Assembly: GCA_963715565.1 (NCBI GenBank)
Contig: OY970256.1
Span: 3,162,001 to 3,226,000, forward strand
DNA from: JACVRN01 sp963715565
GTDB lineage: Bacteria; Acidobacteriota; Blastocatellia; Pyrinomonadales; Pyrinomonadaceae
Direction: 5' to 3'
Length of the DNA: 64,000 nucleotides
Shown: positions 41,924-49,797 of the stretch, piece by piece
How the letters are laid out: every line of letters begins with the position of its first letter
How positions within the stretch are numbered: position 1 is the stretch's first letter
Made by a program: the position numbers and the translations under genes
The notes under the pieces: model-generated
Databases searched by the model: none
Seen by the model: only the letters and a program-made list of their open reading frames with translations
Told to the model about the DNA's origin: nothing

Positions 41924-42001
41924 AGTCTCAAGTCCAAAGTCCCAGATCCCAAGTCAAAAACTTTGGGACTTGAGACTTGGGATTTGGGACTTGGGACTTT
42001 T
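41924..42001. repeat. STRR hairpin, AGTCCCA family (copy 2)
   Basis: AGTCTCAAGTCCAAAGTCCC (41924-41943) and further units pair with GGGACTTGAGACTTGGGATT (41965-41984) and GGGACTTGGGACTT. It starts at the base after the phoU stop and ends 5 nt before the phoB ATG. Confidence 0.9.
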
Positions 42002-42005
42002 TCTT

Positions 42006-42731
42006 ATGGCCGGACCAGTTCTCATTATTGAAGACGACGCGGACATCGCGGAGAGCCTGCGCTACAACATGGAGCGTGATGGGTTAAAGACCCGCGTGGC
42101 GGAGACGGGCGAGATGGGGCTGCAAGCAGCGCTCGATGGGCAAGCGCCGCCTTCGCTCATCATTCTCGATTTGATGCTGCCGGGGATGAGCGGGACGGAG
42201 CTGTGCCGTCGTTTGCGGCGCGAGCCTCAGACGCGGCGCACACCGATTATCATGCTCACGGCGAGGACCAGCGAGTCCGACCGCGTGACGGGGCTCGATC
42301 TAGGCGCGGACGATTACATCACCAAGCCCTTCTCCGTGCGCGAGCTGATGGCGCGCGTGCGTGCCGTGCTCCGTCGCGTGGACGAAAATACCGTTTCGCG
42401 CTACGAAGACAGTCGCCTACAGATTGATTTCGCGGAGATGCGCGTCGTGTGTGAAGGCGCGCAAGTGCGGCTCACGCGCAAGGAGTTTGCGTTGCTCTCC
42501 GTGCTCGCAAGGAGCGCGGGCCGCGTCGCCACGCGCCAGCAGCTTCTTGATAACGTCTGGGGCTACCAGTATTTCGGCGACACGCGCACGCTCGACGTGC
42601 ACATACGTCGCCTTCGACAAAAGCTCTCGACGTGCGGTGATTGCATAGAGACCGTGGTGGGCGTAGGCTATCGTTTTTCGGGGTGTCCTGAAAAGACCGG
42701 ACAAACCGACTCCGCCGCATCCACTTCCTAG
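42006..42731 (+). CDS. phoB: Phosphate regulon response regulator PhoB
   Basis: 241 residues. Receiver domain (1-120) with Glu9/Asp10/Asp11, phospho-acceptor Asp55 in LIILDLMLPGMSG, Thr in IIMLTARTSESD and Lys in DYITKPFSVRELMAR. C-terminal winged helix (about 130-225: RLTRKEFALLSVLARSAGRV, RTLDVHIRRLRQKLS, VVGVGYRFSG). As PhoB it should bind 11-bp tandem repeats and activate pst and other phosphate genes. The ATG at 42006 is preferred because the longer frame translates the hairpin. phoR starts 6 nt after the stop. The C-terminal extension PEKTGQTDSAASTS is not conserved. Confidence 0.94.
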   Translation: MAGPVLIIEDDADIAESLRYNMERDGLKTRVAETGEMGLQAALDGQAPPSLIILDLMLPGMSGTELCRRLRREPQTRRTPIIMLTARTSESDRVTGLDLGADDYITKPFSVRELMARVRAVLRRVDENTVSRYEDSRLQIDFAEMRVVCEGAQVRLTRKEFALLSVLARSAGRVATRQQLLDNVWGYQYFGDTRTLDVHIRRLRQKLSTCGDCIETVVGVGYRFSGCPEKTGQTDSAASTS

Positions 42732-42737
42732 ACCGAG

Positions 42738-44054
42738 ATGTCCCGTCGCAGCATGTTTTTGGCCTCGGCGTTCGTCATGGCGGCGCTCACCGCCTTTATC
42801 TTCCTCTCACTCTGGAATTCAACGGCAGCGATTTTCGGGCTCTGCGCCGCCTTGACCGGCGCTCTTTTTTATAAAGTCATCACCACACCCGGCAACGATC
42901 CGGACGAAATAGACGAGGGCGACGCGCTCTCTTCCGCAGAAGCTTCTGCGGAAGACGCTTCCGTCGAATGGAGAAGAGTGCCGAGCCCTAGCGCGCTTCT
43001 TGATGCGACGATGAACAGCATGCGCGCTGGCGTCCTGATGGTGAACGACGCGATGAAAGTTATCGCCTCGAACCGTGCGGCGCGCGACATTTTCATGACT
43101 GTCGCGGGCGGCATAGAGGTGCGGCTCTTGAGCGAGGTGACGCGAAATCCCGTCATCCACAACGCCTTTCGCGCGGCCATCGAACGCGGCGAGCGTGCGG
43201 AAGTCAAAGTCGAAGTCAACGGTCGGGATCGTCGCACCTTCGACCTGCGCGTTGCGCCTTTGCGCTCACACGTAGCGGGCGAGCGACAGGTAGCGCTCGG
43301 CATCTTTTTCGACATCACGCGGCTCGAACGCTTGGAGCGCGTGCGCCAGGAATTTCTCTCCAACGTCTCGCACGAATTGCGCACGCCGCTGACGGCCATC
43401 CTCGCTTTCGTCGAGACGCTCGAAGAAGGCGCGATTGACGACCGCGAGAACAACCGCCGCTTTCTCTCCGTCATACGCAAGAACGCCACGCGCATGCACA
43501 ACCTGATTGACGACATACTGGAACTTTCCGCCATCGAAGCCGGAACCGTCTCAGTCCTCCCCGAGCGCGTGCGTCTTCATCCGCTTATCGAAGACGTGAC
43601 GACGGCGCTCGCCGCGCGCGCGCGCGAACGCCACATCACGCTTCGCAATGAAGTCGGCGCGGAAGCATTTGTTTATGCCGAAGCCAGACGCCTCGAACAG
43701 ATGCTGACCAACCTTGTGGACAACGCCATCAAGTTCAATCGCGAAGGCGGAACTGTCATCATCAATTACGAAGAGGGCGCGGACGCAAGCTGCGACCGCA
43801 TCCGTGTGGAAGACACGGGCGAAGGCATCTCTGTCGAACATCTCCCGCGCATCTTCGAGCGGTTTTACCGCGTGGACCGCGCGCGCACCTCGCGCGAAGT
43901 GGCCGGAACAGGTCTTGGTCTGGCAATCGTCAAACACCTCGCACGCGCGCACGGCGGCGAAGCCAGCGTTCAATCAACAGTCGGCACGGGCACAACCTTC
44001 ACCATCGAGCTGCCGAAAAGCAATGCAGAAGTCAGAATGCAGAATGATGAATAA
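42738..44054 (+). CDS. phoR: Phosphate regulon sensor kinase PhoR
   Basis: 438 residues. Two N-terminal membrane helices (about 6-25 and 28-47) with almost no periplasmic loop, as in PhoR proteins that sense through PstB/PhoU. An acidic linker and a PAS domain (about 83-195) follow, then HisKA with His212 in SNVSHELRTPLTAILAF. The ATPase has the N box LVDNAIKFNREGG, G1 VEDTGEGISVEHLPRIFERF and G2 VAGTGLGLAIVKHLA. It phosphorylates PhoB under phosphate limitation. The last residues NAEVRMQNDE are read from the left arm of a repeat hairpin, so the native C-terminus (ELPKS) has been extended. Confidence 0.95.
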   Translation: MSRRSMFLASAFVMAALTAFIFLSLWNSTAAIFGLCAALTGALFYKVITTPGNDPDEIDEGDALSSAEASAEDASVEWRRVPSPSALLDATMNSMRAGVLMVNDAMKVIASNRAARDIFMTVAGGIEVRLLSEVTRNPVIHNAFRAAIERGERAEVKVEVNGRDRRTFDLRVAPLRSHVAGERQVALGIFFDITRLERLERVRQEFLSNVSHELRTPLTAILAFVETLEEGAIDDRENNRRFLSVIRKNATRMHNLIDDILELSAIEAGTVSVLPERVRLHPLIEDVTTALAARARERHITLRNEVGAEAFVYAEARRLEQMLTNLVDNAIKFNREGGTVIINYEEGADASCDRIRVEDTGEGISVEHLPRIFERFYRVDRARTSREVAGTGLGLAIVKHLARAHGGEASVQSTVGTGTTFTIELPKSNAEVRMQNDE

Positions 44055-44143
44055 AAAAGATTGACTCGTTGATTCATTCGCTCAATGAATTAACGAATAA
44101 ATTCTTTTCATTCATCGTTCTGCATTTTGCATTCATCATTTCC
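44021..44143. repeat. Nested STRR-type hairpin (GCAGAAT family outside)
   Basis: Outer AATGCAGAATGATGAATAAA-type units (44036-44057) face TTCATTCATCGTTCTGCATT (44107-44126) and a further TTGCATTCATC unit. An inner stem TCGTTGATTCATT (44067-44079) pairs with AATGAATTAACGA (44085-44097). The left arm forms the 3' end and stop of phoR. Confidence 0.75.
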
Positions 44144-44307
44144 TCATATTTCCTTGACGCTCATGAAGTGCGCTTGTTACACTTTCGTAAGATTTAAGCG
44201 GACCCGACGCTTGACTTTGCGTCGCATGGCTTTTGAAGAAGGGGGTGGCAGCCCCGCGAAGCGTGCGGCGGAGTCTGATTTTTTTGAAAATCGATGGAGG
44301 TGTTACG

Positions 44308-44853
44308 GTGGGCTTTAAGGTCGGCCAGAAAGTCGTTTACCCAAACCACGGGATCGGAACCATCGAGCAGATTGAGCAGAAGCAAATAGGCGCAACCTCA
44401 CTTCCCTTCTATACGCTTCGTCTTGCTGCAACGAATTCAGTTGTTTTGGTTCCGGTCGCCAACGCCACGGAAGTTGGCCTTCGTTCCCCGATCTCTTCCG
44501 GCGAATGCGAACTGCTTTTGAAGCATTTGGCAGATGATTTCTCGTCCCCCGCGAATGACTGGAAAGATCGCTTTAAAGATTTTTCGGAGAAGATGCGCAC
44601 GGGCGACATTTTCGAGGTCGCAGAGGTGCTCAAGAATCTCACGTTCCTGAGCCATCTCAAGCCGCTCTCTTTCCGCGAACAACGGATGCTTGAGCGTGCG
44701 CGTTATCTTGTTATCTCTGAGTTGGCAGCCGTCTGCCGGCAGCCCGAGTGCAATGTTGAAGTGCGTGTCGAACAGGCATTGACGCGTGCTTGCAGCAAGC
44801 ACGAACGCCGCCCCGTGCGTGCGCGCGCAGCCGGTGCCGCCGTCGGCCATTAA
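44308..44853 (+). CDS. carD: CarD-family transcriptional regulator
   Basis: 181 residues from the GTG at 44308, chosen because GGAGG lies 7 nt upstream. The N-terminal Tudor-like RNA-polymerase interaction domain (about 1-65: FKVGQKVVYPNHGIGTIEQI, LPFYTLRLAATNSVVLVPV) is followed by the helical DNA-binding domain (about 70-150: DWKDRFKDFSEKMRTGDIFE, LSFREQRMLERARYLVISEL). CarD binds the RNA polymerase beta subunit and stabilises open promoter complexes, mainly at rRNA and housekeeping promoters. The C-terminal tail (SKHERRPVRARAAGAAVGH) is basic and not conserved. It is probably a separate transcription unit after phoR. Confidence 0.94.
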   Translation: MGFKVGQKVVYPNHGIGTIEQIEQKQIGATSLPFYTLRLAATNSVVLVPVANATEVGLRSPISSGECELLLKHLADDFSSPANDWKDRFKDFSEKMRTGDIFEVAEVLKNLTFLSHLKPLSFREQRMLERARYLVISELAAVCRQPECNVEVRVEQALTRACSKHERRPVRARAAGAAVGH

Positions 44854-45059
44854 TAACCGTTTTCATCAGTTCATTACACTCAACCAGAGGTTTTAAGCAG
44901 ACTCTCTTTCGAGCCAGCCTGCGCGCTTGCGCGCACTGCGGCGACGCGGTTATTGGTGTGAGTCCGTGAAGGATAGTGTGTCGAAAGGGCGTTCGAAAAC
45001 TTTGACGCACAGCTTTCGCTATTGAAAACTATGCGTCAAACGGTCTCTGTCCGGATTGA
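44854..45059. other. Spacer between carD and a convergent small gene
   Basis: A palindrome TGCGCGCttGCGCGCA and a longer stem TTTGACGCA (45001-45009) / TGCGTCAAA (45032-45040) are present. The second may act as a terminator-like or 3'-end hairpin, but no T-run follows. No tRNA or other RNA gene was recognised here. Confidence 0.45.
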
Positions 45060-45362
45060 TTAACCTGTAGAACTTCTGGGCGGGTGAGGCAGGGCTCCCG
45101 GCGGCTCGACTGTTGAGAATTCTTTAAGACCCGCGTGGCGGATTCCTTCCGAGGTCAGCTGCGTCCAATCATTTCCCTCTTCCGTGTGGCGAATTAAGAG
45201 CCGCCGCGTCTTCTCCAAATCTTCGAGCGCACGAACCATGTCCGCGTTCGCATATTCAATCGTGCTCTGAAAAATTTCTGTGGTCAGGATTTTACTCACA
45301 CCCACCTGACGAAAAAGGTCAAAGATATACGCTTCGATTTCGGCCAACCTTCTTTTATCCAT
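45060..45362 (-). CDS. Small protein of unknown function
   Basis: 100 residues from the ATG at 45362 (MDKRRLAEIEAYIFDLFRQV), preceded by a GGAG-type run. Mostly helical, with a possible winged-helix-like middle (SKILTTEIFQSTIEYANADMVRALEDLEKTR, LLIRHTEEGNDWTQLT described in parts). The Pro-rich C-terminal end (EPPGALPHPP) is probably disordered. I do not recognise the family. It follows another small minus-strand gene and is separated from it by an AGTCCCA-family hairpin. Confidence 0.6.
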   Translation of the reverse strand: MDKRRLAEIEAYIFDLFRQVGVSKILTTEIFQSTIEYANADMVRALEDLEKTRRLLIRHTEEGNDWTQLTSEGIRHAGLKEFSTVEPPGALPHPPRSSTG

Positions 45363-45384
45363 GACAATCCCGCTCCAATTTAAG

Positions 45385-45464
45385 AGTCCCAGGTCCAAAG
45401 TCCCATGTCCCAAGTTCAAAGATTCTCTGACGACTTGAGATTTGGGACTTGGGATTTTGGACTA
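45385..45464. repeat. STRR hairpin, AGTCCCA family (copy 3)
   Basis: AGTCCCAGGTCCAAAGTCCC (45385-45404) and ATGTCCCAAGTTCAAAG pair with ACTTGAGATTTGGGACTTGG (45433-45452) and GATTTTGGACT. It lies between the two small minus-strand genes and reaches the stop of the upstream one. Confidence 0.85.
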
Positions 45465-45719
45465 TCTTATTGCGCGCTCAAGTGCGCCTTCATAGTAAGT
45501 AGTTTCCAGACCCGAGGCCCAGTAGACGAGGGCTTTGTGGTCCGGCTGTGAAGTCTCGCGGTCGGTGCGCAGCCCGTGGCCTTCCGTGTCCAGCGGGCGA
45601 AACTCTATCCAGCCCTCCCATGTGCCGTCCGCACGAGCTTCTCCGAAGACGAGCGCAGTATAGCCTTTGGAGTCCGGGCCTTGAATCGGTTGCGTATATT
45701 GATGTATTAGCTCAGCCAT
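45462..45719 (-). CDS. Small acidic protein of unknown function
   Basis: 85 residues from the ATG at 45719 (MAELIHQYTQPIQGPDSKGY). AAGGAG lies about 12 nt upstream. The sequence GEARADGTWEGWIEFRPLD, a second segment DHKALVYWASGLETTYYEGA and the lack of a signal peptide suggest a compact cytoplasmic alpha/beta protein. The start could be an upstream GTG. No family is recognised; the neighbouring small gene may be cotranscribed. Confidence 0.6.
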   Translation of the reverse strand: MAELIHQYTQPIQGPDSKGYTALVFGEARADGTWEGWIEFRPLDTEGHGLRTDRETSQPDHKALVYWASGLETTYYEGALERAIR

Positions 45720-46018
45720 GCTTCTACAGTCTCCTTGATAATCGCGCGAGCGGCGCGACACGGCCCGCGCGTCCGTGATCTGACAGTGAGAATAACCGGA
45801 GCTAGAGGCAAGCTGTTATAATCGGGGAAATTCGACGGGCATATTTTACCAGACTCCGTCGCCACAGTCGCGGTGTGAAGGAGGTTGCCAGGCTCTTTTC
45901 TGAACAAAAAGTTGATGAAAGAGAACCGGGGCACTCGCGGCAGAAAGCTCAAAAGCGTTAGGTGTACAAGGGCTGAACCTATTAAAATAGAGGCCACAGC
46001 CTTCCCCACTTATTTTAT

Positions 46019-47458
46019 ATGGACGAACCTGCGAGTACGATTCTGGCTTTCCTGTTTCAAGATGGCGGCATACACGAGTCCGTCAGCTTGACGGAGGCCG
46101 CGCTCAAGATTCTGGCCGTCTTTTTGCTGGTCTGCATGAACGGCTTTTTTGTCGGCTCGGAGTTTGCGCTCGTCTCTGTGCGTCGCGCACGGCTCGAAGC
46201 ACGCGCGGCAGCTGGAAGCAACGCGGCCAAAGCTGCCCTGCGCCTTCTGGACGAGCCGACCATCTTTATTTCCGCGACACAACTGGGCATCACGCTCGCC
46301 AGCTTAGCACTGGGCTGGATTGGCGAGCCGACCATCGCAGCGCTCCTCATGCCATGGGCTGCGCGCATCGCCACGGAAGGCACTGCCGGATACATAGCGC
46401 ACGGCACGGCCATCGTCATAGCCTTTGCCATCATCACCTACCTGCACATAGTGATTGGCGAATTGATGCCCAAGATGATTGCGCTCGAACGCGCCGAAAC
46501 ACTGGCGCTCGTAGCCGCGCGCCCGCTTGAGTTGTTCGCCAAAGTTTTTCGCCCGTTCATCTGGATTTTCAACCAGACGGGCGTCAGGCTGGGGCGGCTG
46601 ATCGGTCTCAAATCTTCGCTCGAACACACGGCTGTTTACACCGAAGCGGAGCTTAAGCATCTCGTAGATGTCTCGCACGAGAGCGGCCATCTCAACGTCT
46701 CCGAGCGTCGCTTGATTCACAAAGTCTTCGAGTTTTCCGACACCCTGGTGCGCGAGGCCATGATCCCGCGCACGCAGATGGCCGCCGTCTCAAGCGACTG
46801 TTCGCTGGAAGAGATAGCGAAAGCCTTTCGCCGTCATGGCTATTCGCGTCTGCCCGTCTATCAGACATCGCTCGACAACGTCATAGGCTTTATACACAGT
46901 AAAGACCTGACGCCTTACCTGCTCACACCCGAGCGCTTTCGTCTTGAGCATGTGCTGCAAGCACCGCTCTACGTCGTTGATACGGCGCGGCTCGAAGACG
47001 TGCTCCGGCAGATGCAGAAGGCCAAGGTGCATTTCGGCTTCGTCGTAGACGAGCACGGCGGCATCGAAGGCATCATCACCCTGGAAGATTTGCTGGAAGA
47101 GATTGTCGGCGACATTTCCGACGAGCACGACGAAGAAGTCAACGAACAGATAAGAGAGGAGCGCGACGGCACATACATTCTGGACGGCGGCCTCGCCGTG
47201 CGCGACCTCAACCGCCGCCTCAATCTCACGCTTCCCGAATCTGAAAGCTACACGACAATCGCCGGTTTCCTGATGACCGAAGCAGGCCACGTTTTAGAAT
47301 CCGGCGAAGTCGTCCGCCACAACGGTCTACTCTTTCACATAGAGCGCGTCGAGCGCCGCCGCCTCGCCCGCGTCCGCCTTGAGAAAGTCGAAGAGGTAGA
47401 AGAGAACGAAGAAGTCGCGAGCGATAATGAAAACAACAAGGACGACGAGAAATCTTAG
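46019..47458 (+). CDS. CorC/HlyC-type CNNM transporter-like membrane protein
   Basis: 479 residues. A CNNM/DUF21 domain of four membrane helices (about 24-200: LKILAVFLLVCMNGFFVGSEF, LGITLASLALGWIGEP, AHGTAIVIAFAIITYLHIVIGE) precedes a CBS pair (about 235-350: LVREAMIPRTQMAAVSSD, YSRLPVYQTSLDNVIGFIH, FGFVVDEHGGIEGIITLEDL) and a C-terminal CorC_HlyC domain (YILDGGLAVRDLNRRLNL). These proteins take part in Mg2+/Co2+ efflux or homeostasis; the old name hemolysin is historical. The acidic C-terminal end (EEVEENEEVASDNENNKDD) is not conserved. Confidence 0.93.
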   Translation: MDEPASTILAFLFQDGGIHESVSLTEAALKILAVFLLVCMNGFFVGSEFALVSVRRARLEARAAAGSNAAKAALRLLDEPTIFISATQLGITLASLALGWIGEPTIAALLMPWAARIATEGTAGYIAHGTAIVIAFAIITYLHIVIGELMPKMIALERAETLALVAARPLELFAKVFRPFIWIFNQTGVRLGRLIGLKSSLEHTAVYTEAELKHLVDVSHESGHLNVSERRLIHKVFEFSDTLVREAMIPRTQMAAVSSDCSLEEIAKAFRRHGYSRLPVYQTSLDNVIGFIHSKDLTPYLLTPERFRLEHVLQAPLYVVDTARLEDVLRQMQKAKVHFGFVVDEHGGIEGIITLEDLLEEIVGDISDEHDEEVNEQIREERDGTYILDGGLAVRDLNRRLNLTLPESESYTTIAGFLMTEAGHVLESGEVVRHNGLLFHIERVERRRLARVRLEKVEEVEENEEVASDNENNKDDEKS

Positions 47459-47492
47459 AGAATACAATCAAGTGTCTGGTGAGAACGTAAGA

Positions 47493-47587
47493 GCTCACCG
47501 CAGAGACGCAGAGAGCGCAGAGGAAGCGCAGAGAAAACCATTCAATCCTCTGCGTCGTCTCCGCGTCCTCCGCGTCTCTGCGGTGAA
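47493..47587. repeat. STRR hairpin, CGCAGAGA family (copy 1)
   Basis: CTCACCGCAGAGACGCAGAG (47493-47512) and more CGCAGAG units pair with CCGCGTCTCTGCGGTGAAC (47570-47588) and CTCTGCGTCGTCTCCGCGTC. It lies between the CorC-like gene and enolase. Same family as 63567-63663. Confidence 0.9.
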
Positions 47588-47704
47588 CGTGATTTGAAAC
47601 TGACTCACTACTCTTCTTTCCTCACGGTTCGCCTCCCGGCCCGACTTTTGGTAAAGTTGCCGGAACAATTTTTTTCATCATCAGACAGAGGAGTCTCTTT
47701 TTCC

Positions 47705-49051
47705 ATGAGCTTGATTGAGCAGATATGGGCTCGCGAGATTCTGGATTCGCGCGGCAATCCGACGGTCGAAGCTGAAGTCATGTTAATCGGCGGCGAAACG
47801 GGCCGCGCGGCTGTGCCCTCGGGAGCTTCGACGGGCGAACACGAAGCCGTGGAGCTGCGCGACAATGACAAGAAACGCTACGGAGGCAAGGGCGTCTTAA
47901 AGGCCGTCGAGAACGTCAACGGCCCCATCGCGCAGGAGCTTGAAGGGATGGACGCGCTCGATCAGGCAGAGATTGACGGGGCGTTAATTGCGCTGGACGG
48001 AACAGCGAACAAATCAAAGCTCGGCGCAAACGCGCTGCTTTCCGTTTCTCTGGCGACCGCACGCGCCGCTGCCTCGTATCTTGAGATTCCGCTTTACAGA
48101 TATTTGGGCGGGCCAAACTCTCGCACGCTGCCCGTGCCGCTCATGAACATCCTGAACGGCGGCGCGCACGCCGACAACAACGTGGATTTTCAAGAGTTCA
48201 TGATTGTGCCCGTCGGCGCACCAACATACCGCGAGGCGCTGCGTGCGGGCGCTGAAGTTTTCCACGCTCTGAAAAATGTTTTGAAGAAGCGCGGGCTTGC
48301 AACAAGCGTCGGCGACGAAGGCGGCTTCGCGCCGAACCTTCGCTCGAACGAAGAAGCCATAGAGACTATTTTGGAAGCTATCACGCAGGCGGGCTACACA
48401 GCCGGGCGAGATTGCCTGCTCGCGCTTGACCCTGCGGCGAGCGAATTTTATGACGGGCGCGCTTACGTCTTTAAGAAATCGGACGGACGCAAGCTCTCTT
48501 CGGATGAGATGGTCGCATTCTGGAAAGCTTGGGTCGAGCAGTATCCGATTATCTCTATTGAAGACGGGATGGCGGAGAACGATTGGGACGGTTGGAAGGC
48601 TTTGACGGATGCAGTGGGCCGCCGCGTGCAGCTTGTGGGCGACGACCTCTTTGTCACCAACACTGCGTTTCTGAAAAAAGGCATAGAGCTGGGCGTAGCG
48701 AATTCGATTCTCATCAAGGTCAACCAGATTGGCACGCTCACGGAAACGCTCGATTGTATTGAGCTGGCGCGCACACACGGGCGCACGGCAGTTATCTCGC
48801 ACCGCTCGGGCGAAACAGAAGACGCCTTTATCGCAGACCTCGCGGTCGCCACCAACGCCGGTCAGATTAAGACCGGAAGCCTCTCGCGCACCGACCGCAC
48901 GGCCAAGTACAACCAACTGCTGCGCATCGAAGAGGATTTACGCGAAGCCGCGCGCTATCCCGGACGCGAGGCTTTTTATCAACTGGAACAGATGCCAACA
49001 ACCGCCACGGGCGGGAAACAAAAACGCGCCCGCGCGGCGAAACAGAAATAG
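47705..49051 (+). CDS. eno: Enolase
   Basis: 448 residues from the ATG at 47705 (MSLIEQIWAREILDSRGNPT); GAGGAG lies upstream, and the longer frame from 47594 only crosses non-coding sequence. Catalyses 2-phosphoglycerate to phosphoenolpyruvate in glycolysis. Key segments: PSGASTGEHEAVELRD (mobile loop), NGGAHADNNVDFQEFMI, SVGDEGGFAPNL, SIEDGMAENDWDGW, VGDDLFVTN, LIKVNQIGTLTET (catalytic Lys) and VISHRSGETED. The C-terminal tail (TATGGKQKRARAAKQK) is a basic extension beyond typical enolases. The glycolytic gene gpmI follows one gene further down. Confidence 0.97.
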   Translation: MSLIEQIWAREILDSRGNPTVEAEVMLIGGETGRAAVPSGASTGEHEAVELRDNDKKRYGGKGVLKAVENVNGPIAQELEGMDALDQAEIDGALIALDGTANKSKLGANALLSVSLATARAAASYLEIPLYRYLGGPNSRTLPVPLMNILNGGAHADNNVDFQEFMIVPVGAPTYREALRAGAEVFHALKNVLKKRGLATSVGDEGGFAPNLRSNEEAIETILEAITQAGYTAGRDCLLALDPAASEFYDGRAYVFKKSDGRKLSSDEMVAFWKAWVEQYPIISIEDGMAENDWDGWKALTDAVGRRVQLVGDDLFVTNTAFLKKGIELGVANSILIKVNQIGTLTETLDCIELARTHGRTAVISHRSGETEDAFIADLAVATNAGQIKTGSLSRTDRTAKYNQLLRIEEDLREAARYPGREAFYQLEQMPTTATGGKQKRARAAKQK

Positions 49052-49154
49052 AGGTCAGAAAAGAAAGTGATAAATGCAAAGTGCAAAGTGCAAAATTAAA
49101 GAAGGTCTTGCTGTTCATTCTGCATTTTGCACTTTGCATTGCTTTTCTGACCTC
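49051..49154. repeat. STRR hairpin, GCAAAGT family inside GAGGTCAGA arms
   Basis: Outer GAGGTCAGAAAAG (49051-49063) pairs with CTTTTCTGACCTC (49142-49154). Inside, AATGCAAAGTGCAAAGTGCA (49073-49092) pairs with TGCATTTTGCACTTTGCATT (49121-49140). It begins at the last base of the enolase stop codon. Confidence 0.88.
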
Positions 49155-49176
49155 TTCTTTCCGAGGACTGTCTTCA

Positions 49177-49644
49177 ATGGGGCATGAATGGCGGCGGGGT
49201 GATTACTTAATCAGCACGGAGAGGGAGCGGCTGGATTTAAGGGTCGTTCACGATTATCTCTCGCGTGAATCCTACTGGGCGCAGGGGAGGAGCATGGAGG
49301 TTGTGCGGCGCTCCGTCGAAAACTCTCTTCCGTTCGGCATCTACAAAGGTGAGCAGCAAGTGGGCTTTGGCCGCGTGGTCACGGATTACGCGACGTTCGC
49401 CTGGATTGCAGACGTGTTCGTGCTCGATGAATTTCGCGGGCAGGGCTTGAGCAAGTGGCTCGTGGAAGTGATGCTCGCGCACCCTGACTTACAAGGGTTT
49501 CGCCGCTGGGTGCTGGCGACCAAAGACGCGCACGAGCTGTATCGCAAGTACGGCTTCGCGGAACTCTTAAAGCCCCAGCGATGGATGGAGCGCCCCGACC
49601 CGCAGATGCAAGAGAGCCCGGATTACTGGAAGCCGGAAGCTTAA
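49177..49644 (+). CDS. GNAT-family N-acetyltransferase
   Basis: 155 residues from the ATG at 49177. GNAT fold: ISTERERLDLRVVHDYLS, VGFGRVVTDYATFAWIADVF (motif D/A beta-strands), DEFRGQGLSKWLVEVMLA (acetyl-CoA-binding RxxGxG/A type loop) and HELYRKYGFAEL (motif B). It transfers an acetyl group from acetyl-CoA to an amine; the substrate is not predictable. The frame open from 49081 translates the repeat hairpin and is not used. Confidence 0.88.
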   Translation: MGHEWRRGDYLISTERERLDLRVVHDYLSRESYWAQGRSMEVVRRSVENSLPFGIYKGEQQVGFGRVVTDYATFAWIADVFVLDEFRGQGLSKWLVEVMLAHPDLQGFRRWVLATKDAHELYRKYGFAELLKPQRWMERPDPQMQESPDYWKPEA

Positions 49645-49661
49645 TAACCTATGGGAAGAAA

Positions 49662-49748
49662 TTAACAGGGATGGACAGGATGAACAGGATAAAAGATTAA
49701 AGAAGAATTGTTTTCTTTCTTATCTTGTTCATCCTGTCCATCCTGTTT
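49662..49748. repeat. STRR hairpin, ACAGGATGA family
   Basis: AACAGGGATGGACAGGATGA (49664-49683) and ACAGGATAAAAGATTAAAG pair with ATCTTGTTCATCCTGTCCAT (49722-49741) and CCTGTTT. The unit is nearer 9 than 7 nt. It lies between the acetyltransferase gene and gpmI. Confidence 0.88.
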
Positions 49749-49797
49749 GAATCTGCTTTAGCTCCTGTTACATCTTTATCTTTAGGAGAACTTGATT

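Noticed and set aside
45781..45822. A sigma-70 promoter with TATAAT at 45817 upstream of the CorC-like gene
   Set aside because: The -10 hexamer is good, but no -35 lies at 16-18 bp, and it is about 200 nt from the start codon. Evidence is too thin to annotate.
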